Source: Pseudomonas fildesensis (GTDB lineage: Bacteria > Pseudomonadota > Gammaproteobacteria > Pseudomonadales > Pseudomonadaceae). From it: DNA of 64,000 bases. This document shows, one piece after another, positions 8,117 through 16,834 of this stretch (position 1 is its first letter; every line of letters begins with the position of its first letter). Location of the stretch: contig NZ_LFMW01000012.1 of assembly GCF_001050345.1 (NCBI RefSeq), positions 124,001 to 188,000 of the forward strand. The letters run 5' to 3'. The notes under the pieces were generated by a model, which saw only the letters and a list, made by a program, of their open reading frames with translations, made no database searches and was not told the origin of the DNA. Both the position numbers and the translations under genes were made by a program.

Positions 8117-8719
8117 ATGTTGAAAATCGTCCACCTGCTAACGGGCGTTGCAGCTTTGCTGCTGTCCTTTATCCCGAGCCTGCAGCCTGAAAGCCTGCCC
8201 TACCTGCAACAACACGACGCTCTGTACCTGGCCTTGTTCGGCCTTCTTAACCTGACGCTCGCACCTGTCATTCCTTACTGGAACAAAGGCACCCGTCATC
8301 AACTGCAAAACCTGGTCAGCGCGCTGCTGGTACTGACCGTTGTCGTTCAAACCCTCACCCTCCTGGCACCTATGCCTGAAGTGGGCGGCCACCCGGCCAT
8401 CCTGCTCAGCCTGGTGATTGCGCTGGTCGCCATCGTTCTTCATCTGGCCATCAGCTTCTACCGTTCGTCCCCTGCGGCCTCGTCGCAAAACTACGACATG
8501 ACCAACCGGGATACCGGGACCGTCAAGTGGTTCAACACCTCCAAAGGCTTCGGCTTTATTTCCCGCGATTCGGGCGACGATATCTTCGTCCACTTCCGGG
8601 CCATCCGTGGCGAAGGCCATCGCGTCCTGGTCGAAGGCCAGCGCGTGGAATTCTCCGTAATGAACCGCGACAAAGGCCTGCAAGCTGAAGATGTAATCGC
8701 CGCGCTCCCGCGTCGCTGA
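8117..8719 (+). CDS. Membrane protein with C-terminal cold-shock domain
   Basis: A 200-residue fusion. Residues 1 to about 120 hold three or four hydrophobic segments (IVHLLTGVAALLLSFIPSL, LYLALFGLLNLTLAPVIPY, LVSALLVLTVVVQTLTLL, ILLSLVIALVAIVLHLAISFY). Residues 131-197 are a canonical CspA-type domain with RNP1 KGFGFIS and RNP2 DIFVHF. The result is an RNA/ssDNA-binding domain tethered to the inner membrane. The position matches P. aeruginosa PA0961. It starts at ATG 8117, and a strong terminator follows 17 bp after the stop. Confidence 0.92.
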   Translation: MLKIVHLLTGVAALLLSFIPSLQPESLPYLQQHDALYLALFGLLNLTLAPVIPYWNKGTRHQLQNLVSALLVLTVVVQTLTLLAPMPEVGGHPAILLSLVIALVAIVLHLAISFYRSSPAASSQNYDMTNRDTGTVKWFNTSKGFGFISRDSGDDIFVHFRAIRGEGHRVLVEGQRVEFSVMNRDKGLQAEDVIAALPRR

Positions 8720-8735
8720 CTCCAGCTTTCGCAGC

Positions 8736-8777
8736 AAAAAAACCGCGATCCAGCGTTGACTGGATCGCGGTTTTTTA
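8736..8777 (+). terminator. Rho-independent terminator, bidirectional (cold-shock gene / slyX)
   Basis: AACCGCGATCCA and TGGATCGCGGTT pair perfectly around an eight-base loop, flanked by an A run on the left and TTTTTT on the right. It can stop transcription from both converging genes. Confidence 0.93.
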
Positions 8778-8802
8778 TGCGCGGCTATTAATTGCGGGGC
8801 AA

Positions 8803-9009
8803 TTAATAGTGCGGCGGTGGCGCCTCTTCTTCGGAGGTCTCGAACTGTCCACCCATTTCTTCCTGACGCTTGAGCAGCGCCGTCATCTGCAGTTGCAGGC
8901 GCTCGACCGCCCGCTGCTGGGCGACCAGGATGTCATTGAGGGTTTCAATGGTGTCGTCCTGGAATGCCAGACGGCTTTCCAGGTCCGTCACACGGTCTTG
9001 CAAATCCAT
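8803..9009 (-). CDS. slyX: SlyX family protein
   Basis: A 68-residue SlyX: an almost continuous coiled coil (LQDRVTDLESRLAFQDDTIETLNDILVAQQRAVERLQLQM) ending in the typical proline/acidic tail SEEEAPPPHY. The function is unknown; the name comes from the slyD neighbourhood in E. coli. The start is ATG 9007-9009, three bases after the HIT-gene stop, so the two genes form an operon. Confidence 0.92.
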   Translation of the reverse strand: MDLQDRVTDLESRLAFQDDTIETLNDILVAQQRAVERLQLQMTALLKRQEEMGGQFETSEEEAPPPHY

Positions 9010-9012
9010 GGT

Positions 9013-9438
9013 TCAGTCCTGCGCAAAAATAAAATCGGCAGGTAACAACTCACGCATGCGCGCGCGAATAGCCGCTACCTGTTGTTCAGTATAAGGCTGC
9101 GCCGGGTGCTTGCCCCATACCGGAGCAGGCCAGGCAGCGTCATCGCGCCTGCGCACGATCACATGCACATGCAGTTGGCTGACGACGTTACCCAGTGCAC
9201 CAATGTTCATCTTGTCGGCGGCCAAGCCCTTGTTAAGTAACTGCGCCAGGGTGGTGGTTTCCTGCCACAGCGTTTGTTGATCTAGGACATCCAGCTGAAA
9301 CACTTCGCTGATACCGTCGATGCGTGGCACCAGGATGAACCAGGGGTAATTCGAGTCATTGGACAGCAGCAGGCGGCACAGCGGGAAGTCCCCGATGGCC
9401 ACTGTATCTTCTTGCAGGCGTTGATCTAAGGCGAACAC
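9013..9438 (-). CDS. HIT-domain hydrolase
   Basis: A 141-residue histidine-triad protein (nucleoside-phosphate hydrolase or transferase superfamily). The triad region reads SQLHVHVIVRR: the first triad position is Gln, while the second and third His, including the catalytic one, are kept. I start at the GTG at 9436-9438 (MFALDQRLQ), which has GGAG eight bases upstream. Another GTG three codons further up (9445-9447) overlaps that ribosome-binding site. Cotranscribed with slyX. Confidence 0.88.
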   Translation of the reverse strand: MFALDQRLQEDTVAIGDFPLCRLLLSNDSNYPWFILVPRIDGISEVFQLDVLDQQTLWQETTTLAQLLNKGLAADKMNIGALGNVVSQLHVHVIVRRRDDAAWPAPVWGKHPAQPYTEQQVAAIRARMRELLPADFIFAQD

Positions 9439-9694
9439 CGCGGGCACTCCATTCGGCTGGTCAGTTTCAGGGCCTCAGCATACCTTCGAATGCTCTGCGC
9501 TTCACGGCGATTGCCGGCATACCGACGCGGCCAGATAAAAAACATGCACCCTTTCGAGGCAGACGATTATTTGAGCTACGCTAACTCGGGCCTCAACGGG
9601 ATGCACCAAAATGACTCACCTGTGCTTCAAAGGGATCCGCCGATTACCCACTCAGAGGGGTCAACCGGTAACGTTTCTCTCAGACGGAGGATTT

Positions 9695-9895
9695 ATGCCC
9701 CACTTCGCAGGTGCTACGAGCGGGCGTCAAGCCCAAACCAAACGGCGCAAAAAGCCCGTACTTATGCGGTTTTTACACTGGTTTCACGCTTTTCACGAAA
9801 AAATGACATTCGGTTATCGGTTTGGGCGCGCTTGTTGCATTCAACCTCATATCGTCGGCAACGACACCCGTGCGGAAGCAGGTGTTTCGCGATAA
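9695..9895 (+). CDS. Possible small basic protein, unrecognised
   Basis: A 66-codon frame starting at ATG 9695 (MPHFAGATSG), immediately preceded by GGAGG at an ideal five-base spacing. The product is strongly basic (QTKRRKKPVLMRF) and rich in Phe/His/Trp in the middle. I recognise no family. It lies alone in a 743-bp interval upstream of the porin gene. The strong ribosome-binding site is the only positive evidence; it could be a chance frame or an upstream leader peptide. Confidence 0.3.
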   Translation: MPHFAGATSGRQAQTKRRKKPVLMRFLHWFHAFHEKMTFGYRFGRACCIQPHIVGNDTRAEAGVSR

Positions 9896-10181
9896 AACAC
9901 AGCAGCGTTTCAATGCGTACCAAGGAAGAATTCAAACTGTAAGAGGGTTTGAAAACAGCATTGAAGTTGTCAGTCCGGTTACATTCGGGCTGTGAATTTG
10001 CGACATGGAGCTAGCAATTTACGACAGCCTCGTAAAGAAGCTGAAAGGAAAGATAGGCAAGTATCGTCAATAGGGTCTGCGTGATATAACTTTGCGCCGA
10101 CACAAAAAAAGAAAGAGCCGCCCAGACAAAAATACAGGTGGGACGGCAGTACTCTTCCTAAAACCAAAGGAGCAAATCACG
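9896..10181. promoter_or_regulatory. Long upstream region of the OprD-type porin gene
   Basis: 286 bp, more AT-rich than the flanking genes, probably holding the porin promoter and an untranslated leader. An A-rich tract (CACAAAAAAAGAAAGAG) lies about 70 bp before the start. I could not identify a specific operator. Confidence 0.35.
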
Positions 10182-11474
10182 ATGCGCGTGATGAAGTGGA
10201 GCATGATCGCCCTGGCTGTTTCAGCAGGCACCTCGCAGTTCGCAATGGCGTCCGCCCAAGACGATTCCAAGGGCTTTATCGAGGACAGCACAGCCAGTAT
10301 TCTGACTCGTGCCCTGTACTTCAGCCGTGACCGCCGTAACCAAGGTGCAGAACAAAGCCGTATAGAGGAAACCGGTCTCGGCTTCCACGGTCTCTTCAGC
10401 TCGGGTTACACCCAAGGCACTATCGGTGTCGGTGTAGATGTGATCGGCCTGCTGGGCGTCAAACTCGACAGCGGCAAGGGTCGTGCCGGCACCGGTCTGT
10501 TCCCAGAGGGCTCCGATGGCCGTTCGCAGGACGACTATTCCAAAGGCGGCGCTGCAGTCAAGTTCCGCATTTCCAATACGGTCCTGAAGGTCGGTGATCA
10601 ATACACCACCGCGCCAGTGTTCGCTTCCGATGACAGCCGTTTGCTTCCGGAATTGCCGCAAGGCGTCTCTATCACCAGCAACGAAATCAAAGACCTGAAA
10701 CTGGAAGCCGGTCACTTCACCTCGATCGTTGCCCAAGATCAAACCTACAAGGACAGTATCTCCAGCTCCGAGCCTGGCTCAAGCCGTGGCCTGCGAGACG
10801 CCAACTTCGTGGGCGGTGTTTACGCCTGGTCTCCAGAGTTCACCACCAGCCTCTACTACTCCAAAGTGGAAGACTACTGGAAGAAACTCTACGCCAACGT
10901 GAACTGGACCCACGCACTTAGTGACGACCAATCCGTGGCTGTCGACTTCAACATCTACGACACCAAGAGCGACGGCGCAGGCCTGGTACGTGCTGACAAA
11001 GACAGCACTACCAAGCTCGACAACCGCGCGTTCAGCTTGCAAGGTGCGTACACCATTGGCGCTCACACCTTCACCCTGGCAGCCCAGAAGGTCAGCGGCG
11101 ACGGCCAATACGGCTACGGCGTAGACGGCGGCGGCACGATCTTCCTGGCCAACTCCATCGCCCGTTCCGACTTCAACGCCGAAGGCGAGAAGTCCTACCA
11201 GGCACGTTACGACATCAACATGGCTACCTTCGGTATTCCTGGCCTGAGCTTCATGACTCGTTACGTGAAAGGTACCGGCGCCAACATCGCCAGCACTAGC
11301 AACGGCAAAGAGTGGGAACGCGATATCGAAGCCAAATACGTGATCCAGAGTGGCCCGGCCAAAGACCTGAGCCTGCGCGTACGCCAAGCGACCTATCGCT
11401 CGTCTGATCAGGTTTACTCGGGTTCTCTCGACGAACTGCGTCTGATCGCGCAATACCCGTTGAACATCTTGTAA
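10182..11474 (+). CDS. OprD-family outer-membrane porin
   Basis: A 430-residue substrate-specific porin of the OprD/OccD-OccK family, which takes up amino acids, peptides or carboxylates. A signal peptide (MRVMKWSMIALAVSAGTSQFAMASA) precedes the mature start. Then comes the typical GFIEDSTASILTRALYFSRDRR, and the protein ends with a strand finishing ELRLIAQYPLNIL. The ATG at 10182 has AGGAG upstream; the frame remains open 30 codons earlier, but that part lacks signal-peptide character. The genomic position matches P. aeruginosa PA0958 (OprD), though substrate cannot be assigned. Confidence 0.93.
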   Translation: MRVMKWSMIALAVSAGTSQFAMASAQDDSKGFIEDSTASILTRALYFSRDRRNQGAEQSRIEETGLGFHGLFSSGYTQGTIGVGVDVIGLLGVKLDSGKGRAGTGLFPEGSDGRSQDDYSKGGAAVKFRISNTVLKVGDQYTTAPVFASDDSRLLPELPQGVSITSNEIKDLKLEAGHFTSIVAQDQTYKDSISSSEPGSSRGLRDANFVGGVYAWSPEFTTSLYYSKVEDYWKKLYANVNWTHALSDDQSVAVDFNIYDTKSDGAGLVRADKDSTTKLDNRAFSLQGAYTIGAHTFTLAAQKVSGDGQYGYGVDGGGTIFLANSIARSDFNAEGEKSYQARYDINMATFGIPGLSFMTRYVKGTGANIASTSNGKEWERDIEAKYVIQSGPAKDLSLRVRQATYRSSDQVYSGSLDELRLIAQYPLNIL

Positions 11475-11518
11475 CTGGCTGTTTGATTACAACGATGACT
11501 TAAGGCTTCGGCCTTAAC

Positions 11519-11562
11519 TAAAAAGCCGCTCCCTTGTTTGCAAGGGAGCGGCTTTTTTATTG
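11519..11562 (+). terminator. Terminator of the porin gene
   Basis: AAAGCCGCTCCCTTG and CAAGGGAGCGGCTTT form a perfect stem with a short loop followed by TTTTTT. It lies 45 bp after the porin stop. Confidence 0.95.
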
Positions 11563-11654
11563 CAGTTTTATTTCCATAGCAAAGTAACTAGCAAGCTAAC
11601 TATCTAGACTAAACCCTCGTATTGAACCTGGCCTGTCGGCCAACTTAAACACCG

Positions 11655-12497
11655 TTACTTAGCTACCGCTTCCTGCATTACACGAATAACCCGCTGCGGA
11701 AAGGGAATATCAATCCCTGCCGCTTTCAAGCGGTCACGCGCCAGCTCATTGAGCATGAACACCACGTCCCAATAATCCGGGGTATTGGTCCAGCAGCGCA
11801 GAGAAACGGTGATCGAGCTATCGCCCAAGGTCGACACGACTGCCACGGGTGCCGGGTCGGCCAATACGCGCGAGTCTTTCGCCAGTTCCAGCAAGACTTC
11901 ACGGGCTTTCTGCAGGTCAGCCTCATAGTCCACACCCACATCAAACACCACCTTGCGGGTAGGCTGACGGTTGGTGTTGGTGATGATGCCGTTGGACAGG
12001 ATGCCGTTAGGCACGATCACAGTCTTGTTGTCGCCGGTACGCAGCACGGTGTGGAAAATCTGGATGCTGTCGACGGTACCTGATGTGCCCTGGGCTTCGA
12101 TCCAGTCGCCAATGCGGAACGGGCGGAACAACAGAATCAGCACACCACCGGCGAAGTTGGCCAAGCTGCCTTGCAATGCGAGGCCAATGGCCAGGGTAGC
12201 AGCACCGATCGCCGCGACGAACGAAGTGGTTGCCACGCCGATCATCGAGGCCACACTCACGACCAGCATGACTTTCAGCGCGATGTTCGCAAGGCTGGTG
12301 ATGAAGTGCTGCAGCGCCAGGTCCGCGTTACGGATGGCCAACAAGCGCCCCACCCGGTGGGTCAGTCGGTTGATAAGCCACCAGCCAATGGCCAGGGTGA
12401 TCACCGCCAGCAAGAACCGGCTGCCGTATTCCATGATCATCGGGATCCATGACTGCGAAGTCTTGATCAGGTGATCCATTTCAGCGTTCAAATCCAT
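11655..12497 (-). CDS. mscS: MscS-family small-conductance mechanosensitive channel
   Basis: A 280-residue channel that releases solutes on hypo-osmotic shock, close to the length of E. coli MscS (286). There are three N-terminal membrane helices. The pore-lining TM3 is AAIGAATLAIGLALQGSLANFAGGVLILL, with the alternating Ala/Gly pattern of MscS, followed by FRPFRIGDWIEAQGTSGTV. The cytoplasmic beta and alpha/beta domains end with the PFPQRVIRVMQ stretch common in MscS. The ATG at 12495-12497 has CAGGAG. It lies downstream of yajQ on the same strand. Confidence 0.95.
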   Translation of the reverse strand: MDLNAEMDHLIKTSQSWIPMIMEYGSRFLLAVITLAIGWWLINRLTHRVGRLLAIRNADLALQHFITSLANIALKVMLVVSVASMIGVATTSFVAAIGAATLAIGLALQGSLANFAGGVLILLFRPFRIGDWIEAQGTSGTVDSIQIFHTVLRTGDNKTVIVPNGILSNGIITNTNRQPTRKVVFDVGVDYEADLQKAREVLLELAKDSRVLADPAPVAVVSTLGDSSITVSLRCWTNTPDYWDVVFMLNELARDRLKAAGIDIPFPQRVIRVMQEAVAK

Positions 12498-12550
12498 CTA
12501 CATTCTCCTGTTTACCGGGTGTGCGGCTTGATTGACTGCTCACTAACGCA

Positions 12551-12572
12551 ATTGAGCCCCGTAGGGCTCAAT
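12551..12572 (-). terminator. Short hairpin after yajQ
   Basis: ATTGAGCCC and GGGCTCAAT form a perfect nine-base stem with a four-base loop, 61 bp beyond the yajQ stop. There is no real T tract, so it may be a weak terminator or a processing hairpin before mscS. Confidence 0.4.
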
Positions 12573-12633
12573 GGTAGACGCAGGTGCTGGGGCGTGGGAC
12601 GTCAAAAACGCCCACAGGTTCCCCGAAGTGCCA

Positions 12634-13119
12634 TCAGTCGCGGAAGTTATTGAACTGCAGCGGCATGTCGAAAGTCTTGGCGCGCAGGGCCGCGATGGCG
12701 TCTTGCAGGTCGTCACGTTTCTTGCCGGTGATACGCACCTGCTCGCCCTGGATGGCGGCCTGGACTTTGAGCTTGGCATCCTTGACGTGGGCGACGATCT
12801 TCTTCGCCAGCTCCTTGTCGATGCCTTCCTTGAGTACGGCTTCCTGCTTCATCAGTTTGCCGGAGGCGTAGGCGTCTTTGATTTCAAGGCACTGCGCGTC
12901 GATCTTGCGCTTGACCAGGGACAGCTTGAGGATCTCGATCATCGCTTCCAGCTGGAAATCGGCTTCAGCGGTCAGGTTGACGGTCAGCTCCTTTTCCTTG
13001 AATTCGAAGCTGCCCTTGCCTTTCAAGTCATAGCGACGGTCCAGTTCCTTGACGGCGTTCTCGACGGCGTTGGTGACTTCGTGTTTGTCCAGTTCGGATA
13101 CCACGTCGAACGAAGGCAT
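12634..13119 (-). CDS. yajQ: YajQ-family cyclic-di-GMP- or nucleotide-binding protein
   Basis: A 161-residue YajQ protein starting MPSFDVVSELDKHEVTNAVENAVKEL, with the second domain QGEQVRITGKKRDDLQDAIAALR. In Xanthomonas and P. aeruginosa members bind cyclic di-GMP and influence LysR-type regulators and virulence; other members bind RNA. It diverges from panE across 123 bp. It starts at ATG 13117-13119. Confidence 0.94.
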   Translation of the reverse strand: MPSFDVVSELDKHEVTNAVENAVKELDRRYDLKGKGSFEFKEKELTVNLTAEADFQLEAMIEILKLSLVKRKIDAQCLEIKDAYASGKLMKQEAVLKEGIDKELAKKIVAHVKDAKLKVQAAIQGEQVRITGKKRDDLQDAIAALRAKTFDMPLQFNNFRD

Positions 13120-13242
13120 GTCATTTCTCCAATATAAGGGGCGGGCTCAGTAGAGATGGAGCGCGCCCAAGCTAAAATGCCGGAGCATTATAACGGTTCT
13201 TTCGCCCCGTTCACTGTGAGCGATCCCACGGAGCAAAAACAG

Positions 13243-14160
13243 ATGTCGACCACCTGGCATATTCTCGGCGCCGGCAGCCTTGGCACACTCTGGGCCACCC
13301 GCCTCGCGCGCGCCGGCGTGCCCGTGCGGCTGATCCTGCGCAATGATGCGCGCCTGGCCAGTTATCAGGCCGGTCCAGGGCTGACGCTGGTCGAGCAAGG
13401 CGTCGAACATAGTTATCCAGTGATTGGCGAAACGCCTGACAGCCCCGAGCCGATTCATCGCCTGCTGGTCGCGTGCAAAGCCTACGACGCCCAAAGCGCC
13501 ATCGCACAGCTGCAACATCGCCTCGCGCCGGACGCCGAACTGGTCCTGCTGCAAAACGGCCTCGGCAGCCAGGACGCAGTGGCCGCGCAGTTGCCCCAGG
13601 CCCGCTGCATGTTTGCCTCCAGCACCGAAGGCGCGTTTCGCGATGGCGACTGGCGCGTGGTATTTGCCGGCCATGGCTACACCTGGCTGGGGGACGCGAC
13701 CCATCCCACTCCGCCGCTGTGGCTGGATGACCTGCGCGCCGCCGCAATCCCACACGAATGGAGCACGGATATCCTCACACGCCTGTGGCGCAAGCTCGCC
13801 CTCAATTGCGCCATCAACCCGTTGACCGTGCTGTACCAATGCCGCAACGGCGGCCTGCAGGCGCACCAATGTGAAGTCGCGACCTTGTGCGCCGAATTGA
13901 CCGAGCTGCTGGAATGCTGCGGCCAGCCTGCCGCCGCGCAAGACCTGCACAGTGAAGTGGAACGGGTGATCCAGGCCACGGCCGCCAATTACTCATCGAT
14001 GTACCAGGACGTGGCCAACGCCCGGCGCACCGAAATCAGCTACCTGCTGGGCTATGCCTGCCAGGCGGCCGCCCGTCACCAATTGGTCCTGCCGCACCTG
14101 CAACAGGTTCAGACTCGCCTCGTCGAGCAGTTGATTGCACGCGGATTGCCCAGCGACTGA
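13243..14160 (+). CDS. panE: Putative 2-dehydropantoate 2-reductase (ketopantoate reductase family)
   Basis: 305 residues. The N-terminal Rossmann motif HILGAGSLGTLWATRLARAG binds NADP(H). The middle region LLVACKAYDAQSAIAQL carries the family Lys. The C-terminal helical domain has LWRKLALNCAINPLTVLYQCRNG, with the catalytic Lys and substrate Asn, and SSMYQDVANARRTEISYLLGY. It reduces ketopantoate to pantoate for coenzyme A synthesis, though paralogues exist and the assignment is by family. It starts at ATG 13243 with GGAG upstream; upstream codons are not family-like. The sensor kinase gene follows after 46 bp. Confidence 0.88.
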   Translation: MSTTWHILGAGSLGTLWATRLARAGVPVRLILRNDARLASYQAGPGLTLVEQGVEHSYPVIGETPDSPEPIHRLLVACKAYDAQSAIAQLQHRLAPDAELVLLQNGLGSQDAVAAQLPQARCMFASSTEGAFRDGDWRVVFAGHGYTWLGDATHPTPPLWLDDLRAAAIPHEWSTDILTRLWRKLALNCAINPLTVLYQCRNGGLQAHQCEVATLCAELTELLECCGQPAAAQDLHSEVERVIQATAANYSSMYQDVANARRTEISYLLGYACQAAARHQLVLPHLQQVQTRLVEQLIARGLPSD

Positions 14161-14206
14161 GGCACGCGCTACCCTGCCCACTTGTCTATTGCCTCGGAAA
14201 ACCCTG

Positions 14207-16243
14207 ATGCCACTGCGCCAGCGACTTGAAAACCTCCCGGTTGGGCAAAAGTTGCTGGCCGCCCTGCTGGTGCTGTTGACCACCGTCTTGCTGGTGGCCA
14301 ACCTGACATTTATCAGCGCGGCCTACTGGATCTCCCAGGAAAGCATGGCGCCCCAGGCGTTGCAGGCCATCGGGCGCCTGGTATCCAACCCGGCCCTCGC
14401 CGCCGAAGCCCTCGAATCTCCCGACAAAGCAAACGCACTACTCAATGAGCTGACCAGCTATTCGCCGCTGCGCGCCGCCGCGTTGTACGACGCTGAAGGC
14501 AACCGCCTGGCGCAGATGCAACACGGCGACCGCCTGCACTTGCCGGACAACTATCGGCACATCGAAGCCTGGCGCGTGACCGAGTTTCGCAGCAACCAAG
14601 TGATCACCCTGCCCCGCCCCGGCTTGCCTTCCGGGCATTTGTTGCTGGTGGCCAGTAGTGAGCTGCCGGTGGCCTTTTATACCGGCACGCTGACCGCCAG
14701 CCTGGGCATCCTGATTTTCAGTGTGCTGCTGTGGCTGATCATCGCCCGGCAAATCAAACGCCTGATCACCCGGCCGATTCACGAGTTGGAGGAACTGTCC
14801 CGCCAGGTGACCCGCGAAGAGAACTACGCCCTGCGCGCCGGCCGTGGCAACCATGACGAAATCGGCAGCCTGGCTGAGGCCTTCAACACCATGCTGTCGC
14901 GCATCGAAGCCCGCGAGCAGCAGCTCAAGCGCGCGCGCGACGACTCCCAGGCCGCCTATGACCAGGCCCAAGGCCTGGCCGAGGAAACCCGCCATACCAA
15001 CCGCAAGCTGGAACTGGAAGTCCAGGTTCGCAGCAAGATCGAGAAAAAACTCACGGGGTTTCAGAATTATCTGAACAGCATCATTGACTCGATGCCCTCG
15101 GCGCTGATCGCACTGGATGAGCAGCTCTATGTCACGCAGTGGAACCAGGAAGCCAGCGCACTTTCCGGCACGCGCCTGGACGAAGCCCTGAACCAGCCGA
15201 TTTACCTTGCCTTCCAACCGCTCAAGCCGTACCTGCCGCAGATCAAGGCCACGGTGGAGCAACATACGGTGGAGCGCATCGAGCGTGTCACTTGGATCAA
15301 GGACGATGAGCCCAGGCATTACGCCCTGACGTTCTATCCGCTGACAGGCGGTGCCGGGCGTGGCGTGGTGATCCGCATCGATGACATTACCCAGCGCCTG
15401 TCCCTTGAAGAAATGATGGTGCAGTCGGAGAAAATGCTTTCCGTCGGCGGACTCGCTGCGGGTATGGCCCATGAGATCAACAACCCACTGGGAGCGATCC
15501 TGCATAACGTGCAGAACATCCGTCGTCGCCTGTCGCCCGATCTGCCCAAAAACCTCGAACATGCCGAACAGGCGGGCATCGAACTGGAGACGGTCAACCG
15601 CTACCTGCAAGGCCGCGAAGTGCCGAAATTGCTCGACGGTATCCAACAAGCCGGTGCGCGGGCGGCGAAAATTGTCACGCACATGCTCAGTTTCAGCCGC
15701 CTGAGCAATCGGCAGATGGCACCCTGCGACTTGCCGGCGCTGATCGACCAGGCAGTGGAAATCGCCGGCAATGACTTCGACCTGGCCATTGGCTTTGACT
15801 TCAGGGGCCAGGCGATCACCCGCCAGTTCGACCCGCAACTGGGCCCGGTGCCCGGTACCGCCAACGAGTTGGAACAGGTACTGCTCAATCTGCTGAAAAA
15901 CGCCGCCCAGGCGATTCACCTGCGCGAAGGCGACAGCGAGCCGGGACGCATCATCTTGCGCACTCGCCTGAACCCGCCCTGGGCCGAGATCCAGGTGGAA
16001 GACAACGGCATCGGCATGAGCGAAAACGTGCGCAAACGCACGTTCGAACCGTTCTTCACCACCAAGGAAATCGGCCAGGGCACCGGGCTTGGGCTGTCGG
16101 TGTCGTATTTCATCATCACCAACAACCACAAGGGCCAGATGGAAGTGCATTCCACCCTGGGCCAGGGCACCTGCTTCACCTTGCGCCTGCCCTTGGCCGG
16201 CAGCCAAATGTCCCCCGCTGAATTTACCCAACTGGAGCACTGA
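14207..16243 (+). CDS. Sensor histidine kinase, no adjacent response regulator
   Basis: 678 residues. A first membrane helix (LLAALLVLLTTVLLVANLTFI) is followed by a periplasmic sensor of about 140 residues and a second helix (LTASLGILIFSVLLWLIIA). Then come HAMP, a coiled coil, and a PAS domain (YLNSIIDSMPSALIALDEQ). HisKA holds the phospho-acceptor His in LAAGMAHEINNPLGAILHN, and HATPase_c has DNGIGMS and GTGLGLSVSYF. Lineage is NtrB/DctB-like. No receiver-domain gene is near; panE precedes and pduO follows after two bases. The signal is unknown. Confidence 0.9.
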   Translation: MPLRQRLENLPVGQKLLAALLVLLTTVLLVANLTFISAAYWISQESMAPQALQAIGRLVSNPALAAEALESPDKANALLNELTSYSPLRAAALYDAEGNRLAQMQHGDRLHLPDNYRHIEAWRVTEFRSNQVITLPRPGLPSGHLLLVASSELPVAFYTGTLTASLGILIFSVLLWLIIARQIKRLITRPIHELEELSRQVTREENYALRAGRGNHDEIGSLAEAFNTMLSRIEAREQQLKRARDDSQAAYDQAQGLAEETRHTNRKLELEVQVRSKIEKKLTGFQNYLNSIIDSMPSALIALDEQLYVTQWNQEASALSGTRLDEALNQPIYLAFQPLKPYLPQIKATVEQHTVERIERVTWIKDDEPRHYALTFYPLTGGAGRGVVIRIDDITQRLSLEEMMVQSEKMLSVGGLAAGMAHEINNPLGAILHNVQNIRRRLSPDLPKNLEHAEQAGIELETVNRYLQGREVPKLLDGIQQAGARAAKIVTHMLSFSRLSNRQMAPCDLPALIDQAVEIAGNDFDLAIGFDFRGQAITRQFDPQLGPVPGTANELEQVLLNLLKNAAQAIHLREGDSEPGRIILRTRLNPPWAEIQVEDNGIGMSENVRKRTFEPFFTTKEIGQGTGLGLSVSYFIITNNHKGQMEVHSTLGQGTCFTLRLPLAGSQMSPAEFTQLEH

Positions 16244-16245
16244 CC

Positions 16246-16824
16246 ATGGGCTTTCGCCTGTCGAAGATTTACACCCGTACCGGCGACAAGGGCGAAACCG
16301 GCCTCGGCGATGGACGCCGCGTACCCAAGGACCACCCACGGGTGGAGGCGATTGGCGAGGTCGATACGCTAAACAGTCAGCTGGGCTTGTTACTGGCGGG
16401 CCTTGAAGAACAGAGCGGCAAGCACCCTGAACTCAAGGATGTCATTGAAGTGCTGACACCTTGCCAGCATCGCCTGTTTGACTTGGGCGGTGAACTGGCA
16501 ATGCCGGTCTACAAGGCATTGAATGCGGCGGAAGTGGATCGGCTGGAAGCGGCGATTGATCGCTGGAACGAGGAAGTGGGGAATTTGGAAAATTTCATCT
16601 TGCCTGGTGGCTCAGCGCTGATTGCCCAAGCCCACGTGTGCCGCAGCCTGGCGCGCAGTGCGGAGCGGCGGTGTCAGCATCTGAATGCGGTGGAACCGTT
16701 GGAAGGGGTTGGGTTGGCGTATATCAATCGGCTGTCGGATTTACTGTTTGTTGCAGCACGGGTGATCGCCAAGCGCCAGGGAGTTGCCGAGATTTTGTGG
16801 CAGGCCGCCGCAAAACCCCACTGA
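16246..16824 (+). CDS. PduO-type cob(I)alamin adenosyltransferase
   Basis: A 192-residue ATP:cob(I)alamin adenosyltransferase, making adenosylcobalamin. The N-terminal ATP-binding motif is KIYTRTGDKGETGLGDGRRV. Later the catalytic Arg motif CRSLARSAERR and INRLSDLLFVAAR appear, as in PduO. It starts at ATG 16246, two bases after the kinase stop, so the two are cotranscribed. The kinase link is positional only. Confidence 0.94.
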   Translation: MGFRLSKIYTRTGDKGETGLGDGRRVPKDHPRVEAIGEVDTLNSQLGLLLAGLEEQSGKHPELKDVIEVLTPCQHRLFDLGGELAMPVYKALNAAEVDRLEAAIDRWNEEVGNLENFILPGGSALIAQAHVCRSLARSAERRCQHLNAVEPLEGVGLAYINRLSDLLFVAARVIAKRQGVAEILWQAAAKPH

Positions 16825-16834
16825 CAGGACCGAA

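Noticed and set aside
9611..9694. N-terminal extension of the small basic ORF (start at 9611)
   Set aside because: The start at 9611 lacks a good ribosome-binding site, while ATG 9695 has an ideal GGAGG.
9439..10181. A small regulatory RNA upstream of the porin gene
   Set aside because: Short local inverted repeats exist (for example near 9868-9886), but no terminator with T run nor promoter could be placed, so the evidence is too weak.
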